64,000 bases of DNA from Aplectana chamaeleonis (GCA_029168955.1 JAPDOI010000009.1:992001-1056000); one strand, 5' to 3'. Positions 43,810 to 55,909 are shown, counted from the stretch's first letter. Program-made: numbers and translations. Notes: generated from the sequence alone by a model not told the origin.

Positions 43810-44575
43810 TTACATCAGCAAAACAAGCACGCGAAAAAGACTATCAAATTTTTCTAAAATGACAATTTCTTCATATCTTTATTACCGAACGACTTTAGGC
43901 CACACAACGGCATAGTTGTGTGCTGTTAAGAGAGTCTCACCTAATGAAATTTAATTCGTCAAATATAAACCAATTTTTCTCGGAAATCGAATCCTTTTTT
44001 TATTTTTGAAAAAGAGGTCTTTTATTGCCGATTATCATTACCAAATAATACTTACATTTGATGTTGGGAGCCCTTAAGTCGCTGAATAGCAGAGATATGA
44101 TGAAATTATCATTTTTGGAAATTTTCTTAATTCGTCCTATTCAGAAGAATACGCGAGCCCATTTTGGCGTAACATATAGATAGGGTAGCCCTTACGTAGT
44201 CCCAATGTTCTAAGATTTAGACAGCCCTGATGGATAGAAAGAAGAGAACGAGGGGCACGTAAACTTTTCTTGGCGCAAAATACTTCCTTTACATTTTGAT
44301 GTAAAAGTCGAAGGCGGTCGAGTTTTACGGTTAGACTTGAATGCTGTTCCATAGAAGAATAGTTGTGCTTCCGAGTGGTATACCACACATGATCAAAAGA
44401 TTGCAGACGGACAAGGGAAAAATTGCTGATTTTTCTAGCAGAACTTTCCGGACAACCTGATAATTGTCACAAAACATTAGTCACACGGCAGATAATAGCC
44501 AAACGGCTGAGATTACCGTTATTTTGCTGAAGCAGGTGGTTGAACATGAGGACCATAAGAAGCCAAATGAGAGAA
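43810..44575. other. No feature seen
   Basis: AT-rich; the minus-strand frame 44137-44388 is unsupported. Confidence 0.35.
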
Positions 44576-44577
44576 AT

Positions 44578-45069
44578 TTAAAGGCAGTGTTCACGATGAA
44601 AATCGTTTTTCTGTTTTTCCACCTATCTTGAAAAGCGCCCCATGCTGATTCTAATGATGACTCTGGAGTCGTTCGAGACCTTTTGGGAACGGAGTTATGG
44701 TCCCACAAAGTTTGAGCTGAAGAAAATGAAGGACGAGTTGCCCGAGGCTTGTAACTTCCGTCTTTTGCAGCCGATCTATGCGAGCTGACCTGAGTAAAGA
44801 GAGAAGCTGAGAATGAAGAGAAGAACGGGGCTAATGATTGGAAATCATCGCTCATCTGACGATTTCGAGCTTTCATTTGTTCACGTGGGTGGGCGTGTGA
44901 TGCGCTTTCGGGGTTTGCCTTGCGCTCGAAGTGGCAACTTCAGGCTCTTTTGGAGCTTTTCCTGGCTTGTTTTCATGCGTTCTTTCGAAGTCAACGTTAC
45001 AGTATTCCCTCCACTACCCATTCCTAGTGGAAACTGAAACACATTTTTTATCGTGAACACTGACTTTAA
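44578..45069. mobile_element. TTAA-family MITE
   Basis: TTAA (44578-44581) then 'aggcagtgttcacgatga'; the right end is 'atcgtgaacactgactttaa', finishing at 45069. The interior matches 16997-17490. Confidence 0.82.
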
Positions 45070-45086
45070 GAACCGAGCAGCATGGT

Positions 45087-45641
45087 AAAGCTCTTCCGCA
45101 TGAGACTGTCTTCCCACGCGGTCGGAGCGTCGCGGAGGCATCAGGAAAGAGCGGAATAAAAATATGAGAATTCGGAAATCGGTTTTCGGGTATTGGAACA
45201 AAAATTTTTCCGTCGGGTTTCGGAAATCGGGAGCGAAACGGCTGAAAATGCGCGGAAATGCGGTTTTCGGAACGCGAAACGCGGAAGAATTCAGAAACCA
45301 TCAAGTGTTTTCAAACGTCCAAGATGACCCGATATTTTCGCATCCCGCGACCTTTTCTGCGGTTTACGGAATGCGGAATGCCGAAAATGCGCGAAATATC
45401 GGGCTTCGGAACGCGAAACGCGGAACTCCGCTCATCCCTGGGAGGCTTCTATCGGAGAAACCTTACTCCTACTGCAAGCAGGTGATTGGGATAATATCCA
45501 CGATTTGTATAATACATTATATTTTAATATTCGTGTAGAGCTCTTCCCAATCGATTAAAAAGACCAAAAGAAACTTCGCAGCGTCCGCTTCACATGCACG
45601 CCGGCCGCATGGGCGGAGAGTTACAATCCGATAGACCTTAA
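45087..45641. mobile_element. MITE of the GCCCACGCGG family interrupted by a hAT-like insertion
   Basis: 'cgcatgagactgtcttccca' with 'cgcggtcgg' is mirrored by 'cacatgcacgccggccgcat' and 'gggcggagagttac'. The middle (about 45165-45447) is made of 'gcggaa(t)gcggaa' and 'cggaaatcggttttcgg' motifs and ends in 'gctcatccctgg', resembling a hAT right terminus. Confidence 0.6.
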
Positions 45642-45762
45642 CCACTCGCCTCTAGTTTTGATACTATTTTCTTAGTAAGCTCCTAACAAATCCCAAGTAC
45701 GAGCTTTTGAGAAGCCTTTACAAGAAATTTGATCACACCCGTGGCCAGCGGTGCACTTACAA

Positions 45763-46195
45763 TTAAAGGCCGTCTTCACGATTAATATCGTACACGAGTT
45801 CGACTCAAAAATGGGATTTTGTGGTCGTCAGCTATCGAATATTGGAGAAACAGCGAAGGAAAGCTAAAACAGCTCTTTCTAACATTCAGGGTGTGTACGA
45901 GCTTACGCGCCCTATTAGTTTCCGCAAGCGCGCGCTTATGGTGAAAGGTGCGCGAATCGATCAGGCTGGCAATTTGCCATCGAAAACGTCCACGGCGCCA
46001 AAGCTCGCCAGAATGAGGGGCGAAGTGGGCTTAGCAGGTGTACTGGGCTTACGAAATCTTCACCTTGCGAAAGTTTTCATCGATTTCCAGCCCGTTGTCG
46101 CTGCTTTCTTCTACCCTATCCCCTCCGGCACCTGCCAGTGTAGTGTTTCCAAATGAAAACTCAAAAACCATATTTATCGTGAACACTGCCTTCAA
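45763..46195. mobile_element. TTAA-family element, 13947 subfamily
   Basis: TTAA then 'aggccgtcttcacgattaa' at 45763; the right end is 'atcgtgaacactgccttcaa' at 46195. It shares 'gtgtacgagcttacgcgccc' with 13947-14413. Confidence 0.78.
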
Positions 46196-46596
46196 CGCAC
46201 TTGCAAAAGCACCTTCTCCTGGACGGTCACGTTCGAAAATGTTGAAGCAACCTACACAATGTTCATCGTCGGGATCTCGCACTTCCTGAGTTCCATTTCG
46301 TTATCCTGCCGATTGTTGCCTTAATGGCCTAGGATTCTCCAATGACTTGATTTGGCCAATTCTTTAGAAACATTCAAATTTCTGCAATATTCGCAGCACA
46401 AAACTTTTGAATACACTTTTCTCCACTTCCGGAATCGAAGAGAAATTCTTCTTCTCAATATAAAAATGAGCGGCTTGACAATGATATAAAAAATTTATGA
46501 CAAAAGTAAAGACTATACACAGAAATTGTACATAAGCACCAATCAAAGAGGATTCCTGCGCACCGGATCCCCACATTGGTTCCAACCTGATAATCT

Positions 46597-48151
46597 CTAT
46601 GGGATAATTCCTTGATAGGCGTCCTTTCTAATGGATGCTTTACTAAGTTCACAAATGAGGTCCCATATTGGCTCTCCTCTTTTCGAACATGCCACTCCAT
46701 AATATGGGTCCAGGGTGGTCCTCGTTGGTCGAGGGCTTGTCGAGAAAGTGGCCAATGTTCCACCACCACCAGTTGGGATCACAATTGGAGGTGATATTGT
46801 GGACATTGGTGGCGTCGTTCCTTGATCAGGGTTAACTGTGTGGGTGAATTCTGTTGGCTCCAGTGATGAGTCCGGAGTCACTTCAGAAAAATCCGTAGGA
46901 TATTCGCTTGACCCCGATGTAGTTGCAATGGTAGGTAAGGTTTGATCAGCTGTGACTGTGTGTATGGGAGGTTCAGACGTTATCGGCGGCAGCGTTTCTG
47001 GCGACACATCTGGGGTTATGGTAAAAATATGCTCTTCCGTGGTGGTTTTCAAGACTTCTGGAGTTGGAATGACAATTATTGGAGGAATGGGGAAGTCGCT
47101 GGGAATGGCTGTGCTCGTAGACAATTCAGGCAAGGTAGAATCTGGTGTGATGGTCACAAGGGTGGCTTCAGTGACAGCTTCAGTGACAGTTGTGACGGTC
47201 ATCGGAGAAGAGTCCGGCGAAATCGGTTCCGGATGGGTTGGTTCCACGGTTTCCAAAGTTGCTGCAGTTGTCGGCTGTTCCGTTGGAATACTGCCCGGGG
47301 GTAGCGGGAATTCCTCTGTTGTCATGGTCTCCATTGCAGTTGTTGTAGCCTCTGTGGGAGTAGTCGATGGATGTTCCGTGCTCAGTTCTTTTGTGACAGT
47401 TGTCGTGGTCTCTGGTAACACAGTAGGAATTGGAGTTGGGAATCCTTCAGCAGAAGTTGAACCTCCTCCATTTGTAGTAGCTGTCGGAGTTTCTGGCGAG
47501 CTGTTCGGCGTCACTGTGTGGATGGTGTACGATTCTTCTGTGGTGGGACCTGAAAGAAGAAAAATTTGTGGACTCACAATTTTCGCATGAGCACTTCTGC
47601 AGAATGCGTGGCCGATGGTTGAAACATGGACCATGGACCCACTTTTCTGACACGGTGGTTGACGGGAATAGCTGGAATAACTCTAAGAAGACGGTTTCTC
47701 ATAAAGTTTTCGCACGCTCCTTGGGACTACCTGTAGCATAGGTTCCGATTCAGCTCAAAACAGAATTTCTATTTGGCCCCTGCCTTTGAAGGAATGCTGC
47801 AATGTGACGGTCTAGTCCCTCAACAAAGTTGTACGGTGTCACAATCATTGGAAGTATGTATGGTTAGGTCCGTGGCACGTTTCCTCTAGAAAAAAAAACA
47901 TTTAAATTCGAACCGAGGCTGTTCAAATCTCACCAGCGGCTGGCTGATAATTACCAGCCAACCGCCGCGCCAGCCGCGGTTTTAATTTAAATGTTCTTTT
48001 CTTGAGGAAATAAGCCACGGACCTAACTATATATTCAGATCCCACTCACCAACTGTAGTCCAGGAACCAATGGTCCCACGATGTTGTCCGTGATAGATGG
48101 AGGGTGAAAGGCCAGTAGTGTCGAAGTTGATGCATTCACGACGTGGACCAC
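46597..48151 (-). CDS. Thr/Pro/Ser-rich mucin-like secreted protein, 3' exons
   Basis: Two exons on the minus strand: 48151-48050 and 47549-46597, joined in phase 1 through a gtgagt donor and a 'cttctttcag' acceptor. The first encodes 'GGPRRECINFDTTGLSPSIY' and 'HGQHRGTIGSWTTV'. The second is ~310 residues dominated by Thr, Pro and Ser with degenerate repeats of the type T(V/I)TPDSS(P/L)E. It ends in a non-repetitive tail with two cysteines ('YYGVACSKRGEPIWDLICEL'). Dense Thr/Ser with Pro is the usual ground for O-glycosylation, so a mucin-like extracellular, surface-coat or cuticle-associated role is likely; this is inference. The 5' exons and signal peptide were not found. The entry phase of the 48151 exon needs one base from an upstream exon. 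Coding strand is clear: the opposite frame (46952-47590) is a Gly/Val shadow. Confidence 0.8.
47862..48029. mobile_element. Palindromic MITE inside the mucin-like gene intron
   Basis: 'ggttaggtccgtggcacgtt' is mirrored by 'aataagccacggacctaac'. Inner arms 'aacatttaaatt' and 'aatttaaatgtt' flank a GC-rich hairpin core ('ccagcggctggctgataatt'). It occupies about a third of the 500-bp intron. Confidence 0.8.
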
Positions 48152-48154
48152 CTG

Positions 48155-48810
48155 AAATTTCACGAGGATGATTCATGGCTAGTGGAGCCTCCCTTGTCAG
48201 AAATTTTTCAATGCTTTTCAATGCTCCACAAGCGCGCTTGGGTTGATTTCACATCAATTCTACACAAAGGCATTTCAGATTTATTTACTCTACGGTACAC
48301 GACATCGATACGCGTCTTTCGGCGTTCCGAAAGCGCATTCTCCCTCATCGGCCTTATGTGTGAGCCCAAATCCAGAAATATATGCACTATGCTCTTGCGA
48401 AACGGGAAGCGTCCATCGATCCATTCAATAGGGCCTAACTTACAAATCGCCGGGATGCTGCGGAAATGGCAGGACAACTGTCACTAATGGATACCTTTAC
48501 TGTGTTGAGGCACCTGAAAAGAAACAGTTGCCACCAGGAAAGACCACAACGAGCATATGGTTTCCGCATTCGATTTGGACTAAAGCATGGACCAAGCGGC
48601 TGGCTGTGCGATGTTGACAGCATCACAGGTCAATGGGGTTTCGGCCGCGCGCGGTGATCTGCCGTCGCGGCCCCCGTCCATTCATCAGACTAAAATTATT
48701 ACGTGATCTCTACACGCCACCGCGCACTGTGTCGCATACCACGCAGGAAATTTGCAAACTTCCACCTAATGATCATTTTTCAGAGTTAAATTTGTCACAA
48801 CATTAGGAAA
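48155..48810. other. Upstream flank of the mucin-like gene; possible further exons
   Basis: A minus-strand frame at 48435-48626 contains an acceptor-like 'tttcttttcag' and a donor-like gtaagt, but its phase does not match the 48151 exon. The + strand is also open (48466-48657). Neither is called. Confidence 0.3.
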
Positions 48811-48814
48811 TTTC

Positions 48815-49013
48815 GTTTTACCACACAGGATAGTACATCGTACTCCACGCAGGTTTTGTGCTGCATCCTCGCGGAGCCGGCGCGGTTTTAACCCGCGGCC
48901 GCTGCGGTAATATCGCGGCGATGTCGAGGCTCAAGACACGGCGAGAAAATCGTTTGATCACGGAGCCGCAGCGCTACTATCGCGGAACTATCGCGGCAAA
49001 TTTTCTCAGAGTT
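48815..49013. repeat. Copy of the 'ttttaccacacaggatagta' repeat family
   Basis: Starts 'tttcgttttaccacacagga' and ends 'cgcggcaaattttctcagag'. Inverted relative of 40045-40310 and same orientation as 56478-56660. Confidence 0.7.
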
Positions 49014-49134
49014 GGTGTGCAATATCGCGTCAAGTTCCTAATCTTCACAGCGAGCTGCGGCAGTGATAACCCGATGTATAACTTCTCTTTCCGCCGGTGT
49101 ATAACTAGGGCCTAAAGCTATCGGAATATGCTAA

Positions 49135-49976
49135 CAAGGGAAGTATACAAAGCGTAGGTCTGATCTGCCAAAACGACTAGTGTCGTTAGTATCTCTCGTG
49201 GCTCAATAGTAAAACTGCGCAGTATCCCGCCGCGAGCCGCAGGTTCCAAGAAGATACAAGCTTAAAAAGCTCATTTTTTGTGCTTTTTGTACCTTCCAAA
49301 AAGCGCGTTATTCTTTGAAAAAACCGGAAACGGACCTCATGCTTGTGTTCAGCGCCCAAAACTACCCGAGTGAGCAAATTTTGGACGAACGCACATTTTC
49401 CGTACTTTGTCCAGACTGACAGCGTTTTGGACTTGTACGGATTTTAGGTTGGGCGTTTATTTCTACCAATTGAGGGCTCTGGAAGCGTTTCAGAAAAATG
49501 TTCCAGATTTAACTTAAAATTCTCCTAGGGGGGATTTTTGGGAAGCTGATCACGATTCTGAGATTTATTAGTCGATTTTCAAAAGTTTTCGGCTCATTTC
49601 GTTTGGAGCTTTCCAACCGGGGAAAATTTCGAGGGAAAAACGCCACTTTCGAGATTTCTGGTCTTCTACAATAGATATGTCTCAAAATCATTTGCTGAGG
49701 GTTATTTGGAGTGCTAAACACGAATCTGGAGTCCGTTCATCGATTTTTTGCAGATTACGGTAGATTACGGTGGGTATACGGTAGTTTGGTCAAAATCTCA
49801 GATTTTACCCAAAATTTGTACCCTTGCCTTTTCGCCAGGCTTAAAAAATGCTCATAACTTTTTTGAACCTGCGGCTCGCGGCGGGATACTGCGCATTTTT
49901 ACTAATGAGCCAGAAGAGATACTAACCATACTAGTCGTTTTGGCAGATCCGACCTACGCTTTTTATACTTCCCTTG
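49135..49976. mobile_element. Large fold-back element, copy 1, TAA target duplication
   Basis: The ends 'CAAGGGAAGTATACAAAGCG' (49135) and the complement of 'ctttttatacttcccttg' (49976) begin TIRs that extend well over 120 bp ('actgcgcagtatcccgccgc' and its mirror 'ggcgggatactgcgcattt'). TAA lies on both sides (49132-49134 and 49977-49979). No transposase is seen; the open frames inside are shared with copy 2. Confidence 0.88.
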
Positions 49977-50047
49977 TAAGAAAGAAAGTTGACGCCTCCC
50001 TGAATTCCGAGACTGCACAACGCAAGCGCTTTTTTGAAATTTCCTGA

Positions 50048-50164
50048 GGCCGTATTCATGAAACTTGGGAAGCCTTCCGGGAGGTTGTTTAGAACCAGCC
50101 GATATATGGAGCTGGCGGACTTTGGACCCTCCCGGGAGGCTCCCGTAGTTTTATGAATACGGCC
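50048..50164. mobile_element. Small palindromic MITE, GGCCGTATTCATGAAAC ends
   Basis: 'ggccgtattcatgaaac' is mirrored by 'ttttatgaatacggcc'. The second inner pair is 'ccttccgggagg' and 'cctcccgggagg'. Confidence 0.78.
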
Positions 50165-50169
50165 GCCGT

Positions 50170-50600
50170 ACATACCTCTTCATTCAAATTAGGTCGAGAT
50201 TGTTTGGTATTTTCACCATGAATTCAGGGATAAAGCTTAAATGATCACCGCTTGAGAAGAAAACACGGCCAATTCTACACTCAACCCTCAGATTCACCAT
50301 TGATGAGTTCGATCCCCGCGTTTGTAATTACGCGCACGAAATAGAGGGCGCGGACGAGTGACTGCCGCCGTCCTAATTAGATTACCAGAAATGGCAGTTT
50401 CATCCCATATGAGGTAACATTTATTCCTTGTATATGCCTTCCCCAAACGCATCTGGGCCCGAATTCATCTGAAGCAGGTCACATGCCTAATGGCATCCAC
50501 TGAGCTTTATGCGTGTCATTGGTAATCTGCTGTCACTATGAAAGGAAGTTAAACTTCTCTGAGCATGTCAAAATTAAGGGTAAATTTTTTCGCTAGGTGA
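50170..50600. other. No feature seen
   Basis: Mixed AT-rich sequence without convincing frames or repeats. Confidence 0.35.
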
Positions 50601-50606
50601 GTGTAA

Positions 50607-50896
50607 GGGGTATGGTATACTTTTGCGACACACGGTCGCGTCGCTCTGCACAGCGACAGCAACCGCCTCCCGCTCTTTAAATCTGTCGCTGTCGCAGTGC
50701 ACTGCACAGCGACAGTGGTAACGACAGGCTATGGCACATTTGCAGTATGTCAGCCCTCCGCGACACGTCGCTGCGACCCACACCCGACATCTGTTCCCAC
50801 GACGGCCGCTGCCGTTGCTCCGATGCGGGTCCCGCCGCGATGTGTATTAGATTGCACGTCTGTCGCTCATCACAGCGACAAAGTATACCACACCCC
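50607..50896. mobile_element. MITE with GGGGTATGGTATAC ends and TAA target duplication
   Basis: 'ggggtatggtatacttttgc' is mirrored by 'gcgacaaagtataccacacc' plus 'cc'. TAA flanks both ends (50604-50606 and 50897-50899). The interior repeats 'gcacagcgacag' and 'gtcgctgtcgc' several times. GGG ends and a TWA duplication fit PIF/Harbinger. Confidence 0.8.
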
Positions 50897-50937
50897 TAAT
50901 AAACATACAGTCCTCTGCAACAGGAAAAAGGGTACGT

Positions 50938-51350
50938 ATTTCGACTAAACATTCTGTAGGTTGCGCCATAATCGACGGCAAAGATGTGATTTCCTCCTGA
51001 ATTTTGAAGAAGAAACATCGGCAGCGTTGAAAAACGGGAAAACCACGCACAAACGTTGTCAGTATACCAAAACTCTTAATCATGGAAACACGCAGTATCA
51101 AGAGAAGATTATTTTTTCTCCTTTATTTCTATTTTTTGTAATTTGCCATTTTTTTCTTGTTATTTCTGTGTGTATCAATGATAGGGACTTTAGGTGTATT
51201 GATAATGTGTTGTGGGGAGGGGAACTTAATGTTCCTGAACGCTCCCGTTGTTTTTTCTTCAAAAGTCAGCAAAGAATCACAAGTTTGCCGTCAATTATAG
51301 CGCAACCTAAAGTGTGCTTAGTGGAATTACGCCACCGCACAATCGCCGTT
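50938..51350. mobile_element. Fold-back element
   Basis: Arm 50938-51035 ('aacattctgtaggttgcgcc', 'aatcgacggcaaagatgtg') is inverted at 51235-51345 ('cacaagtttgccgtcaatta', 'tagcgcaacctaaagtgtgc'). The spacer is AT-rich. The 136-codon frame 50961-51371 and the minus frame 50847-51101 encode the same repeat from opposite ends. Confidence 0.75.
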
Positions 51351-51384
51351 TCCCGCTGCCGTAAACTGTAAAAATACCGTCGTT

Positions 51385-52650
51385 CTCGTAGCCAAATCTC
51401 GGCCCCCATTTGCGGACAACGGCTGTTGCATCACGCAGTAGGTTGATAATCGTGTTAGGACCACTTGGTCCCGGCACGACTTACCTCTCTCTCACAAGGG
51501 AAGTATAAAAAGCGTAGGTCGGATCTGCCAAAAAGACTAGTATGGTTAGTATCTCTTCTGGCCCAATAGTAAAAATGCGCAGTATCCCGCCCCGAGCCGC
51601 AGGTTCAAAAAAGTTATGAACATTTTTTAAGCCTCGCGAAAAGGCAAGGGTACCCATCAGGCATTTTTTTTTTGGAGTTTCAAAAAATTTTCTCGGATTT
51701 AGCTCAAAAGTTGTATGTAGGGGTAATCTAGGGTGGTGAACACGAATCTGGAGTCCATTTGTCGAAATTTTGAGGTTTACTGTAGGTTATGGTAGGTAAC
51801 ATGTCATTTAGGGGTCAAAACCCACCTTAGTATTTTGAAAATAAACAAACGGACGTTAAATTCGTATTCTCCACCCCGAATAACCCCCGTATACAAATTT
51901 TGAGTAAAATCTGAGATTTTGACCAAACTACCGTATACCCACCGTAATCTACCGTAATCTGCAAAAAATCGATGAACGGACTCCAGATTCGTGTTTAGCA
52001 CTCCAAATAACCTTCAGCAAATGATTTTGAGACATATCTATCGTAGAAGACCAGAAATCTCGAAAGTGGCGTTTTTCCCTCGAAATTTTCCCCGGTTGGA
52101 GAGCTTGAAACGAAATGAGCCGAAAACTTTTGAAAATCGACTAACAAATCTCAGAATCGTGATCAGCGCCCCAAAAATCCCCAATAGGAGAATTTTAAGT
52201 CAAATCTGGAACATTTTTCTAAAACGCTTCCAGAGCCCTCAATTGGTAGAAATAAACGCCCAACCTAAAATCCGTACAAGTCCAAAACGCTGTCAGTCTG
52301 GACAAAGTACGGAGAATGTGAGTTCACCCAAAATTTGCTCAGGGGGGTAGTTTTGGGTGCTGAACACGTCTATGAGGTCCACTTCCGAATTTTCCGAAGA
52401 ATAACGCGGTTTTTGGAAGGTACAAAAAGCACGAAAAATGAGCTTTTTAAGCTTGTAACTTCTTCGAACCTGCGGCTCGCGGCGGGATACTGCGCAGTTT
52501 TACTATTGAACCACAAGAGATTCTAACGGTACTAGTCGTTTTGGCAGATCAGACCTACGCTTTGTATACTTCCCTGTCAGCACGATTATCATTGTGTTGT
52601 GTGATACAACAGCCGTAGTCCGCAAATGCGAATCGAAATTCGGCCCTGAG
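51385..52650. mobile_element. Palindromic MITE split by insertion of a second element
   Basis: The left part (about 51385-51494) contains 'ttgcggacaacggctgttgc' and 'gataatcgtgtt'. The right part (52577-52650) is the mirror: 'cacgattatca', 'acaacagccgtagtccgcaa', 'atcgaaattcgg'. Between them lies the complete 51495-52576 element. An uninterrupted copy of the outer family is at 61725-61910. Confidence 0.8.
51495..52576. mobile_element. Large fold-back element, copy 2, TCA target duplication
   Basis: Same termini as 49135-49976: 'CAAGGGAAGTATAAAAAGCG' and the mirror 'tttgtatacttccctg'. TCA is on both sides (51492-51494 and 52577-52579). The unique interior ('tcgaaagtggcgtttttccc') is inverted relative to copy 1, so the two insertions lie in opposite orientation. 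It is longer (1082 against 842 bp) because it has an extra segment near 51640-51900. Confidence 0.87.
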
Positions 52651-52837
52651 AACTACAGTAAACATCAGAATACCCTGCGTTTAGTAATTACAAACCAACC
52701 CAAGTAAATTGGGCTGACTTTCCAGAAAGTTTCGGATTCTTTCTAAACATCCCTTGTTATCATTTTGGAAAAATTACGCCGCTTTAAGCGTTTTTCAATT
52801 CTTACGTATCCAAATCCTTCAATTGATCTTCTTTTCT

Positions 52838-53900
<1,063 letters not shown>

Positions 53901-53904
53901 TATT

Positions 53905-54022
53905 AGAATATCAGCTGTGGTGTCGATCGATGATGCAATCTGGCAAAGTGCCAGATTCTACCGAGGTCTTAGTGCGAGACCGCAACCGCACCATGTCTTT
54001 CTCATATTGCGGTAAACTGTAA
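53905..54022. mobile_element. Solo arm of the 23884 palindromic family
   Basis: 'caatctggcaaagtgccaga' followed by 'gcgagaccgcaaccgcacca' and 'attgcggtaaactgtaa' matches one arm of 23884-24133. The second arm is absent. Confidence 0.7.
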
Positions 54023-54451
54023 TAGGTCAGCGGCGAGAAGGTGGGCGAGGAATCTCCTCTCAGCAAGAGATCTAAATGAGAGCCACAAATCGTTTTGAAA
54101 AATTCATCAGGTCTCAAAAACTTATCAGCACTAGCCTTGAAGCCATTAAGGACTTTGTGCATGCATTAAAAAGGTTCCGTCGAGACGTCAAGGAGGAAAG
54201 GCGAAAAAACTCAATTCTCCTAATTACACAAGGTGCACTAGAGTAATGCGATTTGCTACATTTGACGAAAGGTTTACGTGTGTAGTTATTCTGAACTTTT
54301 TCAAGAACGGACGCAAACCCGTTGGGTTGAAAACTGGGGTCCCCAGTTTCACCATAGGTCTCACATAAGTATCTATATTAGTAAAAGCCAGAAGCAATAC
54401 TTGCTCGTTATATGCTAGAATCCTCGCAAGTTACTCATGGTGGGCTTTAGT

Positions 54452-54721
54452 CTATAACCGTCCACGGGACTTTACCCTAAACCCTGCAATACGCGATGAT
54501 GAATTCTTGCCCCGAACGTGAGCATCCGAATAAACCAGCCGCTTGGGATTACGCACGCGAAACCCGTGGTGCAGATCGATGGGGAAAATTGCAGTCGCAA
54601 GGCCGTCAACCCCGCCTGGGTATGTATTACGCCTGAAATGTGTGTGTGACTGGCCATCTGCCAGGCCACCAACACGAATCGATACCCAGCGCTCTCCCAC
54701 CCTCACCCTTCTATTCTCCAA
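54452..54721 (-). pseudogene. Repeat-derived coding fragment of unknown family
   Basis: An 89-codon minus frame includes 'ADGQSHTHFRRNTYPGGVDG' and 'IFPIDLHHGFRVRNPKRLVY'. It has protein-like composition and no host-gene context. The + strand is partly open too (54543-54776). It may be a retroelement remnant; not recognised. Confidence 0.25.
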
Positions 54722-54789
54722 TATTACTGCTCTTGCTGCAGCTGTTTCTGGGTTAGCTGCAACCTCCTCGGGTTAACCTTCCATTCACA

Positions 54790-55755
54790 TTCTGCTTAGA
54801 GTCTACTCGTATTGACTTTTCGATGCGGTCCTAAACCTCCTGGCAAGTGAATGTTTGACCTGCAAATCAGCTGTTTTCCTTCCTTAGGTGGATTTCAGTG
54901 CTCAATTTCAACCAAAATCCTCCAAAGCCTTCCCAATTTCGGTCTTCCCATTGGCTGCACTTTAATTTTTATTCGAAATCCTTTTTTCTTCGTTATATCA
55001 TCTAATTCTCAATTGTATATAACAAAATTAAAGAATAAATAAGTTATTAAATGAATTAAAATCCAACGAATGAATGGATTTTTTTTGCAGTTTGAGCCGC
55101 AGTTGCAGACAGCCGTTGTTGTAGCACGCAGCTAGAAGATAATCGTGCTTTGACAAAGACTGCTCGCGCTGGGACCTCATGGTCTCAGCACTATTGCCTT
55201 CGAGAAGCGTGCTGCAGCTGCGGTTTTCCGCAACTGCGTACCGAATTTTTTTTTTGGTCCGATAAGGACAGTAAACATATTTATAGTAGTTCTTCAAGCA
55301 CCCAGATAACCTCTGGCTACCCCTCTTACAACTGATAAGCTCCAGAGTATTTGCTGAAAATTTTTGAAGGTAGACGCGAAAAAAAAATTATTCAATTAAT
55401 ATTTTGCTGATGATAGAGTTCTTCACAAAAATAAATGAGAACTAAAGAACGAAAACCAACAAATGGATATGAACAAAATCATGCATGCACTATATTTCTC
55501 CTTCCTAATCCCTTGTTGGAGTTGACGATCTGTGCGTGTGTGCGTTGGCGGGCGGTCGCGTCACGTGCGTACCTAGATGGGCTCGCGAACGGAAGCTTAG
55601 TAGCGGACTTGGCCCGTGTTTTTTTTGAGAAAGAGAAAAAGTCTTTAGAGCAGTTTTTAAAATTTGAACCCAATTTGATTTTTTAGACGAGCTCCTCCAG
55701 ATGCGCACGCATTGCGAACGCCCGTGTAATGCTATTCTCTAGAAAAGCAGTTCAT
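54790..55755. other. No supported gene; weak inverted sequence near 55095-55240
   Basis: 'gagccgcagttgcagacagc' and 'gctgcagctgcggttttccg' are loosely complementary. The flank also resembles the ACAGCCGTAGTCCGC family. Confidence 0.35.
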
Positions 55756-55762
55756 AAGATAG

Positions 55763-55909
55763 CGTCGGCATGGATGCGGAAGAGGCTTCGCGTTCATTGT
55801 TGAAGGTTGGCGCAAATTCAGTGCCATATGCTATAATATGCTATAGGTGCACCGAGTTCACGCCAACCTCCAATGGGGAACGCAAAGTCTCTTCAGGATC
55901 CATGCCGAT
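55763..55909. mobile_element. Palindromic MITE
   Basis: 'gtcggcatggatgcggaaga' is mirrored by 'ttcaggatccatgccgat'. The arms continue through 'gcgttcattg' / 'caatggggaacgc' and 'ggttggcg' / 'cgccaacc'. Confidence 0.78.

Noticed and set aside
46952..47590. 212-codon + strand Val/Gly-rich frame
   Set aside because: Antisense shadow of the Thr/Pro-rich exon on the minus strand.
48437..48632. Additional upstream exon of the mucin-like gene
   Set aside because: Acceptor- and donor-like sites exist, but the open frame ends in the wrong phase for the 48151 exon and the opposite strand is equally open.
50961..51371. 136-codon frame as a gene
   Set aside because: Its two halves encode the same repeat arm from opposite strands of a fold-back element.
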